Assembly (NCBI RefSeq): GCF_000368145.1
Contig: NZ_KB849283.1
Location: forward strand, 2,196,324 to 2,260,323
DNA: 64,000 nucleotides
Direction: 5' to 3'
Source of the DNA: Acinetobacter guillouiae CIP 63.46
Lineage (GTDB): Bacteria > Pseudomonadota > Gammaproteobacteria > Pseudomonadales > Moraxellaceae
Numbering within the stretch: position 1 is the stretch's first letter; each line of letters opens with the position of its first letter. Shown piece after piece: positions 7,732 through 17,003 of the stretch. The notes beneath the pieces were generated by a model. The model was not told the origin of the DNA. It made no database searches and saw only the letters and a list, made by a program, of their open reading frames with translations. The translations under genes and the position numbers were made by a program.

Positions 7732-8892
7732 TTACTCTCTAAAGGTTTCCCATGCTTCAAAATCTCGATTTTTATAACAATATAATTTATGAAATTGAGG
7801 AATAATCGCTTCGCTTTGTGTGGGTCTTAAAAATACAAAATCATCAACAGCTATTTCAGTGTTTTTAGGCACATTAACCATTTCCTGATTGGTACTCCGC
7901 CCATAAAGTGCATGCGGATGAATCCCTCGCGGATAAACATAATGCGCCATCCAATATCCGCCATAAACAAATAAGGCTTTAGAGCTATGTGGTAATTTAT
8001 CTAAAACGGCTAATCCAGGTAACTGGGTAAATGGCAGTACTTTTAACACAGGTGTTGAAATCCATAATGCAGCTTGTAAAACACTTAATCCATCACTGTC
8101 AAAGTCACTTGGTTTAAGCAACATCGAACCAAAAGAAAGATCATTACACACACTTTGCTCCACGTGGAGATAAAATGTAGGGCTACCACCACCATTAAAA
8201 CAAAGATCAGCTCGCCATAAATGTGGAAATTGCTGTTGAATAATATTTTTATACTTTTGATAAATGTCTTGTGACTCTCGATACGCGACATCAATCTTTT
8301 TAATCACTGAAGGTAGCTTCGTCACATGGGCATCATAGCCCATCAAACCAGCAAGTACTAAATGCTCAGGATTTTGTTCAATCAATCTTAATATTTCGAT
8401 GAGTGCAAAATCGGAACGAACACCACCGCGATGCAAACCCACATCAATTTCAATATTGATTTTAAGCTTTAAACTAAACTGTTTTGCGACCTCAAGGTAC
8501 TGTAATAAACGTGCTTTAGAATCAATTAACCATTGTATATCGACTTGTCTGCAATTTTGATTCATCGCATAAAAATGCTGAACTATACTCACAGGCATCG
8601 GTTTCCCAAACAACACATCTACATCCGAAAAGTTCTCAAGGATTGGTAAAAGCTGTGGCATATGAAACACCATAAACCGTTGAGTCGAAAGCTTTAGACT
8701 AATGGTTTTTAATAATGCTAAGCATGCCAAAGACTTTACCACGATACGTGGTTGCAATTGGCTAGCGTATTTAAGCTTTTTGGCAACGTACTGTAGATTT
8801 TGTTCAAGCGCCTGATCATCAACAATTAATCGAGGTAATGCACCATTTGACTGTTTTAAATCACGATTTAATTGCTCAAAAAAGTTGTTCAT
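7732..8892 (-). CDS. Fold-type III PLP enzyme (alanine racemase-like / D-threonine aldolase type)
   Basis: The 386-residue protein has the alanine-racemase-like TIM barrel in the N-terminal two thirds. The PLP lysine is expected at K53 in PRIVVKSLA. EIDVGLHRGG and NGGGSPTF match phosphate and cofactor-binding loops, and the end carries the RPTQSEA motif of the D-serine dehydratase/D-threonine aldolase-like C-terminal domain. Such enzymes are annotated as amino acid deaminase/aldolase. It is last in the operon ceramidase-oxidase-PLP enzyme. With that context, cleavage or deamination of a long-chain amino alcohol derived from sphingosine is a reasonable guess, not shown by sequence alone. Confidence 0.75.
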   Translation of the reverse strand: MNNFFEQLNRDLKQSNGALPRLIVDDQALEQNLQYVAKKLKYASQLQPRIVVKSLACLALLKTISLKLSTQRFMVFHMPQLLPILENFSDVDVLFGKPMPVSIVQHFYAMNQNCRQVDIQWLIDSKARLLQYLEVAKQFSLKLKINIEIDVGLHRGGVRSDFALIEILRLIEQNPEHLVLAGLMGYDAHVTKLPSVIKKIDVAYRESQDIYQKYKNIIQQQFPHLWRADLCFNGGGSPTFYLHVEQSVCNDLSFGSMLLKPSDFDSDGLSVLQAALWISTPVLKVLPFTQLPGLAVLDKLPHSSKALFVYGGYWMAHYVYPRGIHPHALYGRSTNQEMVNVPKNTEIAVDDFVFLRPTQSEAIIPQFHKLYCYKNRDFEAWETFRE

Positions 8893-8944
8893 AGTCTACC
8901 TTTATGCTCTATTTTAATTTTACCCATTCACTCAACTTTACCCA

Positions 8945-10258
8945 TTACTCAGATAAGAATAACTTTTCTAAATAAGGGTTTAAAAACTTTCTGCTTGGAT
9001 CAAGTCGTTCTCTCAACTGCATAAACGCATCCCACTTAGGGTATAGGGTTTTAAGTTGTGTTGCTGTCATACTATGCATTTTCCCCCAATGTGGTCGCCC
9101 CTGATAACGTTGTAAAATCGACTCAACTTCATCAAATAATTGTCTAGGTGCTTGCTTATAATATTGGTGTACTGAGATGGAAATAGAGTCCCGCTGATAA
9201 AACGGACTTAACCAAATATCATCACCTTTGACAAATCGAAACTCCACAGGGAAAAAGGTTTGTGCTTTTGAGTTTTTTAGCGCTGCTAGAACAGCTTGCA
9301 AACATTCCACCCCCAATTCAACTGGAATCTGATATTCCATTTCATTAAATTTCGTTTCACGTGGTGTCGGGAAAATCTTGCCTGACCAATCAACAAATGT
9401 GCTTGGCTTAATAAAAACGCCTAAGAGCTTTTGTAGTTTTGGATTCAATGCCGGAAAAGATTTGGTTAACTCGCAACATAGGGTTAATAACGTATCCTCA
9501 GATGGCCATGATTCAGTGCGTGGTTGAATTTCATCATCAGTAATATCTAAGGTTTTTAAAATCAATTTATCTGCATGAGAAAATGCAAAACATTCGATAT
9601 GCCGATGTTGTGCTTTCCATTGGTCAATATTTTGAATAAAGTCTTTGACCGCACACAGTCTAACTTGCTCTTTAAGTTTATAGCGTGGTTTATTCTGCAT
9701 GGTGATTTTAGTCAAAATCCCTAAGCTCCCTAAAGACACTCGTCCTGCTGCAAAAATATCTGGATTTTCATGGCGATTACAATGAATAATTTCTCCTGAT
9801 GCTGTAAGTAATTCAAATGCTTGCACATAACCTGAAATACAATGTAGGCCTACACCTGTACCATGTGTTCCTGTTGAAACAGCACCAGCTAAACTTTGCT
9901 GGTCAATATCGCCCTGTTGCATTAAAGACTGCTGCATCGGTTCTAAATATTGCCCTAAATTAAATAATCGTGTTCCTGCCCAAATACTGGCTTGGGCAAA
10001 TTCAGTATTGACTTGATCCACACCACAAAGACCATCCAAAGACAGCAATGTTGCATCGGTACTCACCAAAGGTGTAAATGAATGCCCTGCTCCCACCACT
10101 CGAATCTTTGCTTGGGTTTGGACAATGTGTTTTAACTCATCAAGACTGTCAGGCTTTAAAATCTGCTCAGGGTGAGACTGTTGATAGCCCGACCAATTGT
10201 TCCATTTTTGCTGATTTAATTTGTGCTTGTTCGGTGCTTGATTAATCAATTGATTCAT
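8945..10258 (-). CDS. FAD-linked oxidase, aldonolactone oxidase family
   Basis: Residues up to about 180 form a PCMH-type FAD-binding domain (VVGAGHSFTPL, then GAVSTGTHGTG). The C-terminal part has the ALO domain with the ending signature HWGKMHSMT. The family oxidises lactones, sugar alcohols and other primary alcohols with FAD. I choose the ATG at 10258 rather than the one at 10267 because AAGGA lies 8 nt upstream of it and would be too close to the other. The Shine-Dalgarno directly follows the stop of the upstream ceramidase-like gene, so the two are translated together. The real substrate is unknown; context suggests a sphingoid alcohol. Confidence 0.8.
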   Translation of the reverse strand: MNQLINQAPNKHKLNQQKWNNWSGYQQSHPEQILKPDSLDELKHIVQTQAKIRVVGAGHSFTPLVSTDATLLSLDGLCGVDQVNTEFAQASIWAGTRLFNLGQYLEPMQQSLMQQGDIDQQSLAGAVSTGTHGTGVGLHCISGYVQAFELLTASGEIIHCNRHENPDIFAAGRVSLGSLGILTKITMQNKPRYKLKEQVRLCAVKDFIQNIDQWKAQHRHIECFAFSHADKLILKTLDITDDEIQPRTESWPSEDTLLTLCCELTKSFPALNPKLQKLLGVFIKPSTFVDWSGKIFPTPRETKFNEMEYQIPVELGVECLQAVLAALKNSKAQTFFPVEFRFVKGDDIWLSPFYQRDSISISVHQYYKQAPRQLFDEVESILQRYQGRPHWGKMHSMTATQLKTLYPKWDAFMQLRERLDPSRKFLNPYLEKLFLSE

Positions 10259-10270
10259 AATGCTCATCCT

Positions 10271-12025
10271 TTAGCGTACAGCAGTTTTTAAATTGCCATG
10301 ATTTGTTCTTTTTTCTATTTCGTGTGGTGGAATCGCTACGGGCCGTGTGATTTGGTCATATTCGCGTTGAGATTTATCTAGATTCAGTTGCGTTGCCAAT
10401 TGCTGAAATTTGTACTGAATTGCCGCATGTGTCCATTGACCATATAAGGTATGTGCACCTTCATAAGCTTGTTGCTGATATTCTTCATTGGTGGTGATAT
10501 AGCCCATATAATCATTGCAATAAGACACTAAACCAACCTTTGAAATACCACGATGCTTTGAGAACTGTTTTGCCACAGTCTGAATTACACGTTGCCCTGC
10601 TGTTGTGGTAATTTCTCCGGGGCAACAAATCAAAGCTAATTGACCAATTTGGATAATCTGTAGCGGAATAACACTTGGAACCAGTGGGCTGTCTTGAATG
10701 GCACCTGCTTTAACTTGGCGATTCATTTCTGCAATTAAAGGATCAAAAATGCTTGGTGAAAAATCTAAACTTTTACCCAGCAACTGATTGTCAGGACTTT
10801 CTAAAACAATCTCTTTCGGGAATTGTGAGTCATAGAGTGCTTTATATTTGCTGTACTGCAGAGAATTCGAGTTTGCTAAACGTTGCTTACGTACTCGCTT
10901 AGCAAGTAAAGACATCACTTTAAGAATCGCTGTAGGTGTCCCCTTACCATCTATAGGCGTTCCCCCGAAGAAGCCGACGCCATGGCAAGCTGCACTGGTT
11001 TTAGCGCCTTGTATCCCCTGACTAAATTCACTCGGCACATCGACTTGACTCAGATCTACATAAGATAAAACAGCATCGACACTGCCTTGGAGTAAACATG
11101 CTTCCATCGCATTGTTGGTATTTTTTTCAAGCGGTATAGTCAGTGCTTTAATCGCAATTTCACTTTGATAACGCCCATTTTGCTCAGCATATTGATATTC
11201 TCTTTCGCCCTTAATTTTCTTGCGAATCGCATCTTGTTTGGGGCCATGAAAATGTGGAGAGACATCTCCTGCTGTTGCTTGTGCGAAAATGGCAACAGGG
11301 TTTGGAATACCTTGTGTTAATAGATAATGTTCACTTAACGCAGCAGCATAGCCTTTATTGTCACCATCATGTGCTTTGAGATGACTACTCAAACAGGTTG
11401 CATGCACTCCAAATAATGAAATAAAGGAACATAATTGATCATCACGATAAAAACCGATTAATTGCATTTCACGGTTTAAGGCGAGATGGGTTTCTGCTTC
11501 GGTTCTTTGAATCACATCGGGGTTACGATTATATGCCTGCAATGATCGATTCCATGCCACTGGAATATCATCAGGGAATTGGCAACGTTGATAACGAAGT
11601 TCAGTTTCTTTTTCAGTGTCTAAGGCATTGGAAATACTGAGCATGACCGCATTTACTACAGCTTCGACATGCTCTGGAACAAAACCTGGGGTCGGCATAT
11701 TGTATAGAACTTCATAAGCACAACCGCCAGGGCCAGAATGAGTATGAGTTGCCATCAAGACCAAATACTGTTCATTAAATTGCTCAGCTAATTGTTGTTT
11801 TAAGCGCTCAACAACACCACTACGGATCGCATAAGTAATACAACCAAAATCCAGACAACAAAAAATAATGGGTTGTTCTAAAGCTAAACGACGGATAGTG
11901 AATGTACGAGCAAACAATGCTGTACGTTTTTGATAAGCACGATGCGACCACATACCATAACCAAACATGGCATAACCTTGTGGCTGAATGTTTATTTCTT
12001 GTTTATCCCAACCCACCATAAACAT
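10271..12025 (-). CDS. Neutral ceramidase-like amidohydrolase
   Basis: Neutral ceramidases are zinc enzymes that split ceramide into sphingosine and fatty acid. The 584-residue protein keeps the family motifs: ATHTHSGPGG with H94/H96, FGVHAT with H208, DNKGYAA, the nucleophile region ATAGDVSPH with S256, CCPGEITTTAG with the zinc glutamate, and NDYMGYITT with the tyrosine ligand. The N-terminus (MFMVGWDKQEI) starts directly in the catalytic domain. There is no signal peptide and the C-terminal Ig-like region is short, so this version looks cytoplasmic, unlike secreted ceramidases. AGGA lies 9 nt before the ATG at 12025. First gene of a three-gene operon divergent from an AraC-type regulator. 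Confidence 0.85.
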   Translation of the reverse strand: MFMVGWDKQEINIQPQGYAMFGYGMWSHRAYQKRTALFARTFTIRRLALEQPIIFCCLDFGCITYAIRSGVVERLKQQLAEQFNEQYLVLMATHTHSGPGGCAYEVLYNMPTPGFVPEHVEAVVNAVMLSISNALDTEKETELRYQRCQFPDDIPVAWNRSLQAYNRNPDVIQRTEAETHLALNREMQLIGFYRDDQLCSFISLFGVHATCLSSHLKAHDGDNKGYAAALSEHYLLTQGIPNPVAIFAQATAGDVSPHFHGPKQDAIRKKIKGEREYQYAEQNGRYQSEIAIKALTIPLEKNTNNAMEACLLQGSVDAVLSYVDLSQVDVPSEFSQGIQGAKTSAACHGVGFFGGTPIDGKGTPTAILKVMSLLAKRVRKQRLANSNSLQYSKYKALYDSQFPKEIVLESPDNQLLGKSLDFSPSIFDPLIAEMNRQVKAGAIQDSPLVPSVIPLQIIQIGQLALICCPGEITTTAGQRVIQTVAKQFSKHRGISKVGLVSYCNDYMGYITTNEEYQQQAYEGAHTLYGQWTHAAIQYKFQQLATQLNLDKSQREYDQITRPVAIPPHEIEKRTNHGNLKTAVR

Positions 12026-12046
12026 ATGCAGTCATCCTTTATCTTT

Positions 12047-12074
12047 TTTATGTCAGCGAATTTATATCAGCGAA
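12047..12074. promoter_or_regulatory. Tandem 14-bp direct repeat, probable AraC-type operator
   Basis: Two adjacent copies of TTTATRTCAGCGAA (12047-12060 and 12061-12074) differ at one base. They lie in the short intergenic region between the ceramidase-like operon and its divergent AraC-family regulator, 22-49 nt before the ceramidase start codon. Directly repeated half-sites are usual for AraC-family proteins. Assignment to this regulator is inferred from position. Confidence 0.5.
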
Positions 12075-12140
12075 TACCAGAAGTAGATTGAATCTTAATC
12101 AAAAATATGCGATACCAACTAGGGTAAAAGCAACAATAAT

Positions 12141-13217
12141 ATGGGGGGCGAAGCGGACTTTATGAGCTTGCAGCAAAAGGAAATTGCCAATACTCAATTT
12201 TATATTCCACCAATGATACTGACGAGTTTGGTTCATTATGCAGAACAACAACACTGGCAATATGACAATTGGTTCGCAGCACAAAATTTAGACTTGGAAC
12301 AAATTCGCCAAGGGCATGGTTTTGTTGGTTTTTCAGAACTCTGTGAGGTTATTCATCTCGCAGTTAAAGATACCCAGCAACAAAATTTAGGTTTATTGCT
12401 GGGCAGTAGTGAAGGTCAGATTTCAATTGGTATTTTGGGCTTTGCCATGCAAGCCTGTAAAACGGTGGCTGAAGCATTGGAGACCGCACTGCACTATCAT
12501 CCCATTTCAGGCAGTGTCTTAGATTTAACCGTCAATCTTGTTGATGATTATTGTGAAATTGAACTTTCTGAGCGAAGTAACTGTGGTGAGCTAAAAGCAT
12601 TTTTCTGTGATGAAGTTTTTGCCAGTATTATTACCTGTGTCAATATGATGCTAGACCATAGCTATGAGTTAATCAGCTTGGAACTGAGCTATGATCATTC
12701 AGCATATATCAATGATTATCAAAGAATTTTCAATTGTCCAATTTATTTTAAAACGGCTAAAAATGTCATCCGATTTAACAAAACACTCTTGTCGAGAAGC
12801 CTCAAAAACTATAGTCCTGTCAATTATCAAAGTGCAATTCTGATTTGTGATCAAGCTTTAAAACAATTTGATCAAATGAATCAACACAGTTTGGCAAAAG
12901 TGTTAGCACATTTGGTTGAAAGCCATCTACCTGAACGCTTTGATATGCAACAAGCAGCGCAATATTTTCATTTTAGCGAACGCCATTTACGGCGTTTACT
13001 ACTCAATGAAGGGCTAAATTTTCAGTTATTAAAGCAACAAGTGTTAGAAAAAAAAGCCAAACAGTGGATTGAAGAAAATCAATCGATGAGTGAAATCAGT
13101 TTCAATCTTGGTTTTAGTGAGTTAAGAGAATTTCGTCGTGCGTTTAAAAAATGGACTGGATCTTCGCCAACGGAATACAAAAAAGCGAAACTGTTGGGTT
13201 CAGTTATTCGTATTTGA
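12141..13217 (+). CDS. AraC-family transcriptional regulator
   Basis: The 358-residue protein has an N-terminal ligand-binding domain of the Arabinose_bd type (about 25-215) and a C-terminal double helix-turn-helix (about 255-350). The latter shows AAQYFHFSERHLRRLL and the second-helix signature FSELREFRRAFKKWTGSSPTEY. This architecture is shared with OruR/ArgR-like regulators and with the sphingosine sensor SphR of Pseudomonas. An alternative ATG at 12162 is possible; neither has a clear Shine-Dalgarno. It is divergent from the ceramidase-like operon with a direct-repeat operator candidate between them, so local control of that operon is likely. Confidence 0.85.
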   Translation: MGGEADFMSLQQKEIANTQFYIPPMILTSLVHYAEQQHWQYDNWFAAQNLDLEQIRQGHGFVGFSELCEVIHLAVKDTQQQNLGLLLGSSEGQISIGILGFAMQACKTVAEALETALHYHPISGSVLDLTVNLVDDYCEIELSERSNCGELKAFFCDEVFASIITCVNMMLDHSYELISLELSYDHSAYINDYQRIFNCPIYFKTAKNVIRFNKTLLSRSLKNYSPVNYQSAILICDQALKQFDQMNQHSLAKVLAHLVESHLPERFDMQQAAQYFHFSERHLRRLLLNEGLNFQLLKQQVLEKKAKQWIEENQSMSEISFNLGFSELREFRRAFKKWTGSSPTEYKKAKLLGSVIRI

Positions 13218-13453
13218 ATGACGTGGTTTGAAATAAGATTCTGCATAAAATCAGGGTTAATATTTATATTAAGCTTACAAAATATTAATTTAATTCAATA
13301 AATTAAATATTCCAAAAAATATTTAAATAAGGGTAAAGATGTATAACGATGCATATTTAGCTGGAGTACTCGACTAAAGCCTAAATGAATTCTGACAGGC
13401 TTATGCATATCTTTTAAACACGGAAATTAGAACAAATATAGATGGAGCTAAAC

Positions 13454-15100
13454 ATGGTCAGTGCCTATGATCAATTACCACGAACCCCTGCAAACTTTGT
13501 AGCATTATCACCTTTACGTTATCTAGAGCGTGCAGCCTACATTTATCCAAATCAAGATGCGATTGTACATGGTGCTCGTCATATCTCTTGGCGTGACACC
13601 TATACCCGTTGTCGTCAATTTGCCCATCAATTACAAAATCTGGGGATTCAAAAAAACGATACCGTTTCTGTTCTTTTACCCAATATCCCTGCGATGGTCG
13701 AAGCGCATTTTGCAGTCCCTATGGCTGGTGCTGTTTTAAATACGCTGAATACTCGTTTAGATGCCAAAACCATTGCGTTTATGTTAGAGCATGCTGAAAC
13801 CAAAGTTCTTTTGGTTGACCCTGAGTTTGCGGCTTTGGCTAAAGAAGCGGTAGCGCTTATTGCTCAACACATCTATATCATTGATGTTGCAGATGAGGAA
13901 TACGAAAACAATGATGCTACAGCACGTATTGGTCAAATTGAATATGAGGATTGGCTGAAAAGTGGTGATGCAGATTTTGAGTGGCATTTACCTCAGGATG
14001 AATGGGATGCGATTAGTCTAAATTATACCTCTGGCACTACAGGCAATCCGAAAGGTGTGGTTTATCACCATCGTGGTGCTTATATCAATGCAGCCAGTAA
14101 TATCATCGCCTGTGGTATGACACCACGTTGTAAATATTTATGGACACTTCCGCTATTCCATTGCAATGGTTGGTGTTTTGCTTGGACTGTTGCAGCCAAT
14201 GGCGGTACCAATATCTGCTTACGTAAAATTGATCCTGAGTTGGTTTATCAACTTATTGATCAATACAAAGTTGACTATTTCTGTGGTGCACCGATTGTCT
14301 TATCGATGTTGATCAACACCCCGAAAGAACAACAAATTAAATTTGAACATCATGTAGAAGTAATGGTGGCTGGTGCTGCACCGCCTGCAGCAATTATTGA
14401 AGGAATGCATCATATTGGTATTCAAGTCAATCATGTCTATGGTCTCACTGAAACTTATGGCCCTTCTGCATTATGTGCATCTCAAGCAGGTTGGAGTGAC
14501 CTGTCTATTCAAGAGCAAGCACAATTACACTCGCGCCAAGGTGTACCTTATCCATTACAAGATGGTATGCGTGTGTTGGATGCTGAAACGATGCAACCTG
14601 TGCCTAATGATGGCAAGACCATGGGAGAAATTATGTTCCGTGGCAACATTGTCATGAAAGGTTATTTAAAAAATACCAAAGCCACAGAAGAAGCCTTTAA
14701 AGGTGGCTGGTTTCATACTGGTGATTTAGCGGTTTGCCAGCCCGATGGTTATGCAAAAATTATGGACCGTTCAAAAGACATCATTATTTCAGGTGGTGAA
14801 AATATCTCATCTTTAGAAGTTGAAGAGGTTCTTTATACTCATCCTGCAATTATGACTGCGGCAGTGGTTGCGCAACCCGATCCACGTTGGCAAGAAGTTC
14901 CTTGTGCCTTTATAGAACTTAAACAAGGTGCAGAAACCACACCTGAAGAGGTGATTGAATTCTGCAAACAGCATTTGGCACGCTTTAAAGTCCCTAAAAG
15001 TGTAGTGATTTGTGAGATTCCAAAAACATCGACAGGTAAATTACAAAAATTTATCTTACGTGACTGGGCAAAAGAGCGCTCAGTGGGTGAGTTTCAGTAA
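13454..15100 (+). CDS. Fatty-acyl-CoA synthetase (AMP-forming), AlkK-like
   Basis: An ANL-superfamily ligase that activates a carboxylic acid via acyl-AMP to acyl-CoA. Motifs: P-loop-like YTSGTTGNPKG near residue 190, GLTETYG, GWFHTGDLA and the C-terminal catalytic lysine in PKTSTGKLQK. Length (548) and N-terminus match medium/long-chain acyl-CoA ligases annotated as AlkK-like. GGAG lies 6 nt before the ATG at 13454; an in-frame ATG at 13442 has none. It follows the AraC-type regulator and could activate the fatty acid released by the ceramidase-like enzyme. That link is inference; two acyl-CoA dehydrogenases lie further on. Confidence 0.88.
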   Translation: MVSAYDQLPRTPANFVALSPLRYLERAAYIYPNQDAIVHGARHISWRDTYTRCRQFAHQLQNLGIQKNDTVSVLLPNIPAMVEAHFAVPMAGAVLNTLNTRLDAKTIAFMLEHAETKVLLVDPEFAALAKEAVALIAQHIYIIDVADEEYENNDATARIGQIEYEDWLKSGDADFEWHLPQDEWDAISLNYTSGTTGNPKGVVYHHRGAYINAASNIIACGMTPRCKYLWTLPLFHCNGWCFAWTVAANGGTNICLRKIDPELVYQLIDQYKVDYFCGAPIVLSMLINTPKEQQIKFEHHVEVMVAGAAPPAAIIEGMHHIGIQVNHVYGLTETYGPSALCASQAGWSDLSIQEQAQLHSRQGVPYPLQDGMRVLDAETMQPVPNDGKTMGEIMFRGNIVMKGYLKNTKATEEAFKGGWFHTGDLAVCQPDGYAKIMDRSKDIIISGGENISSLEVEEVLYTHPAIMTAAVVAQPDPRWQEVPCAFIELKQGAETTPEEVIEFCKQHLARFKVPKSVVICEIPKTSTGKLQKFILRDWAKERSVGEFQ

Positions 15101-15457
15101 TTTTTATCTTTCATTATTCCCCTCCTAAATAGAAATCACCTTTGGTTTGTTTAAGCAAAGTTGATTGTCTAAAGGAGAGGACACGAAAAATACTGATTAA
15201 ATTCAAATATAAAGTTACTTTGATAAGCTCATGATTTTTTCTGACCCTAATTTATACGGTAAAATAGACTTCTTGCGTTATATCTGATTACTTAATTTAT
15301 TGGCACACTCTAAAGCCATACAAAATGGTATTTTACAGGGTATTTTTGTGATAGAACTTTTAGAAATTGGCTATAGTCAAAAATCAGCATTCAATACTTG
15401 CATACTTTTAAATATTGATGAAACATAGATGGTCTTTCTATCGTGAGTCGCCATGTT

Positions 15458-15550
15458 GGGTGGGGGTACAGGACGTGCCCCTCACCCATGAGCAAAAACA
15501 AAGCACTGCTTTGTTTGCAGCGCAAGGTTTGGCATCGCCTACGCAAAGCG
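15458..15550. repeat. Intergenic palindromic repeat sharing a 38-bp core with the TA-flanked elements
   Basis: This 600-bp intergenic stretch (15101-15702) has no convincing gene. It holds an imperfect long hairpin (15117-15183) and a cluster of palindromes: 15458-15466 with 15478-15487 (GGGTG.GGGG arms), then a core at 15490-15527 containing the inverted repeat AAACAAAGCA-C-TGCTTTGTTT (first base off by one A in some copies), then ATCGC/GCGAT near 15533. The core recurs inside both full-length elements (15932-15969 reversed, 27233-27271). A 72-codon frame across it (15415-15633) is best read as repeat sequence. Confidence 0.6.
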
Positions 15551-15702
15551 ATTTAAACTTGAAATGTAAAGCGTGGCATTGCAAACTTGATCTTCATACA
15601 CTTAATTTCTATGTAATGGTAAAATTTTCATAGTTAATAATGCTTAACCACATTTAAAAATCGTCCCAAAGCTTATTTTCGCAAGAGCTCTAATACTTAG
15701 CA

Positions 15703-16532
15703 ATGAATAAACTTCGTACAGAAATAGAACCCGATTTCGAAACAGCACAACAACTTTATCCAACTGTGCTCGAATTGATTGCCAATTACCTAGGGTCTAT
15801 TGACAATTCGTCTATGTTTGCGACTACGTGTGTTTTTTAGGCGATACTAGGCGCGAAATACGAAATTTAGTCATTCTAAATGAGTAGTTCGTAACGACGT
15901 AGCGGCAAAAAACACGCTAGTCCCGGCGGCTCCTTGCGCTGCAAACAAAGCAGTGCTTTGTTCTTGCTCAGGGTTGTGGCTAAAATTATCTCAGCCTTCG
16001 TTATGAAACTCGAAAATAGTCTCGCTATTCTCTTCGTTTCATGCCTTGCCTGCTCAATTTTAACCTACAACGCAAGCCATTTATGAAATGGCAACAGACC
16101 CTAAACTATTGCGATAAGTTTGGTGATGAAGATTCGCTTGAATATCAAAAACTCAGTGAAAAGCTCACAGAAATTACCAGTAAAGACATTTCTCAATATG
16201 ATCTTTGGGAGTGGTGGGAAGCCGAAGGCATCGAAAATTTAAGCTTTGATATTTGCCTACCTGGGCCTAAAATCATCCACAATATTTCAAAACAAGAACT
16301 TACTGAAATCGTCCAGCGGATTAAAAGCTCAGATTTTAATACTCAACATGCAAATGAATTCATCAATGCTTTTTACCTCCGCACCATTTTCTCAGGCGGG
16401 TATTTCTATAACTTTATAAAACTCAATTTTAAAGCATTTAAGCATCAATTGTTTCAACGCAATAAAGATCAAGCAGGACGATACTTTGAATATTCGGTAG
16501 AAGACATTGTGGATCGGCTTTGGGGCGAGTGA
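15703..16532 (+). pseudogene. Hypothetical gene interrupted by the TA-flanked element
   Basis: The 5' part (15703-15792) encodes 30 residues starting MNKLRTEIEPDF and ending IANYL. The 3' part (16104-16532) encodes 142 residues starting NYCDKFGDED and ending DRLWGE. Removing the element plus one TA (15793-16103) joins both parts in frame to a 172-residue soluble protein without signal peptide or membrane span. I do not recognise the family; it is rich in acidic and aromatic residues (DLWEWWEAEGIENLSF). As it stands the 5' part ends at a stop at 15838 inside the element, and the 3' part could only be made from an ATG inside the element (16041 or 16083). Confidence 0.8.
15793..16101 (-). mobile_element. 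MITE-like non-autonomous element, 309 bp, TA target duplication
   Basis: The ends are inverted repeats: the left end starts GGGTCTATTGACAATTCG and the reversed right end starts GGGTCTGTTGCCATTTCATA, with a second matching block TTTGCGAC/GGCTTGCGTTG some 15 nt in. TA sits on both sides (15791-15792, 16102-16103) and excision restores a gene, so this is a genuine insertion. No transposase is encoded. The interior has nested palindromes (GTGTTTTTT/AAAAAACAC, GAAACTCGAA/TTCGTTTC) and the 38-bp core at 15932-15969. TA duplication is known for IS630/Tc1-like and some IS5-group transposases; the helper is not in this window. Confidence 0.8.
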
Positions 16533-17003
16533 TTGCCATAAAAATATCACCATTAACAAAACATGCAGTGCGTCTATTGGTTTAAATCATTCAGAATCAT
16601 ATTGCGTTAAAAAAACTAAAAACGTTCTAAATATCTATAGTTTTAACCACACATTCAATCACGCCTCATCCAAGATCAAGTCTGCACTTCAATCTTTTGC
16701 TACATTTTAAAAATATAAATGGCATTTCCGTCATATTTTGACTGGCATTTTATTGGACACAAGTTTTTACGATTTTGACTATTTGTATCCTTATTTTTCA
16801 ATCAAAAGTGTTTACACTCAATGCACTTACAGCTTTCAAGCCTTTTTTCTTTGACTTTACAGTCACAGAGAAATAACCATGAAATACTTGTACGTCACTA
16901 TAAGATGTTGCACGATGTAGCGGAACAAATATGTGTCATAGAAGACACACATCGTATTTATGAAGATTATAAATCTGGTTTAACCAGTATTGAGGAAACC
17001 GAT
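16533..17003 (+). other. Intergenic stretch before acyl-CoA dehydrogenase, no gene seen
   Basis: This 471-bp AT-rich region has open frames on both strands but none with a plausible start, Shine-Dalgarno and protein-like composition. The frame of the following dehydrogenase is open from 16821, but the family-like protein begins at 17004. It most likely holds the promoter and leader of that gene. Confidence 0.5.

Noticed and set aside
15458..15550. CRISPR-like repeat
   Set aside because: There are not several equally spaced identical repeats with different spacers; these are palindromes of a dispersed repeat.
15415..15633. 72-codon plus-strand ORF with MKHRWSFYRESPCW start
   Set aside because: It overlaps palindromic repeat sequence whose core recurs elsewhere; the same translated core (KQSTALFAAQG) appears in the element at 27101, so it is repeat sequence read as protein.
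16507..16710. 67-codon plus-strand ORF after the interrupted gene
   Set aside because: Composition is not protein-like, it overlaps the end of the interrupted gene out of frame and has no Shine-Dalgarno.
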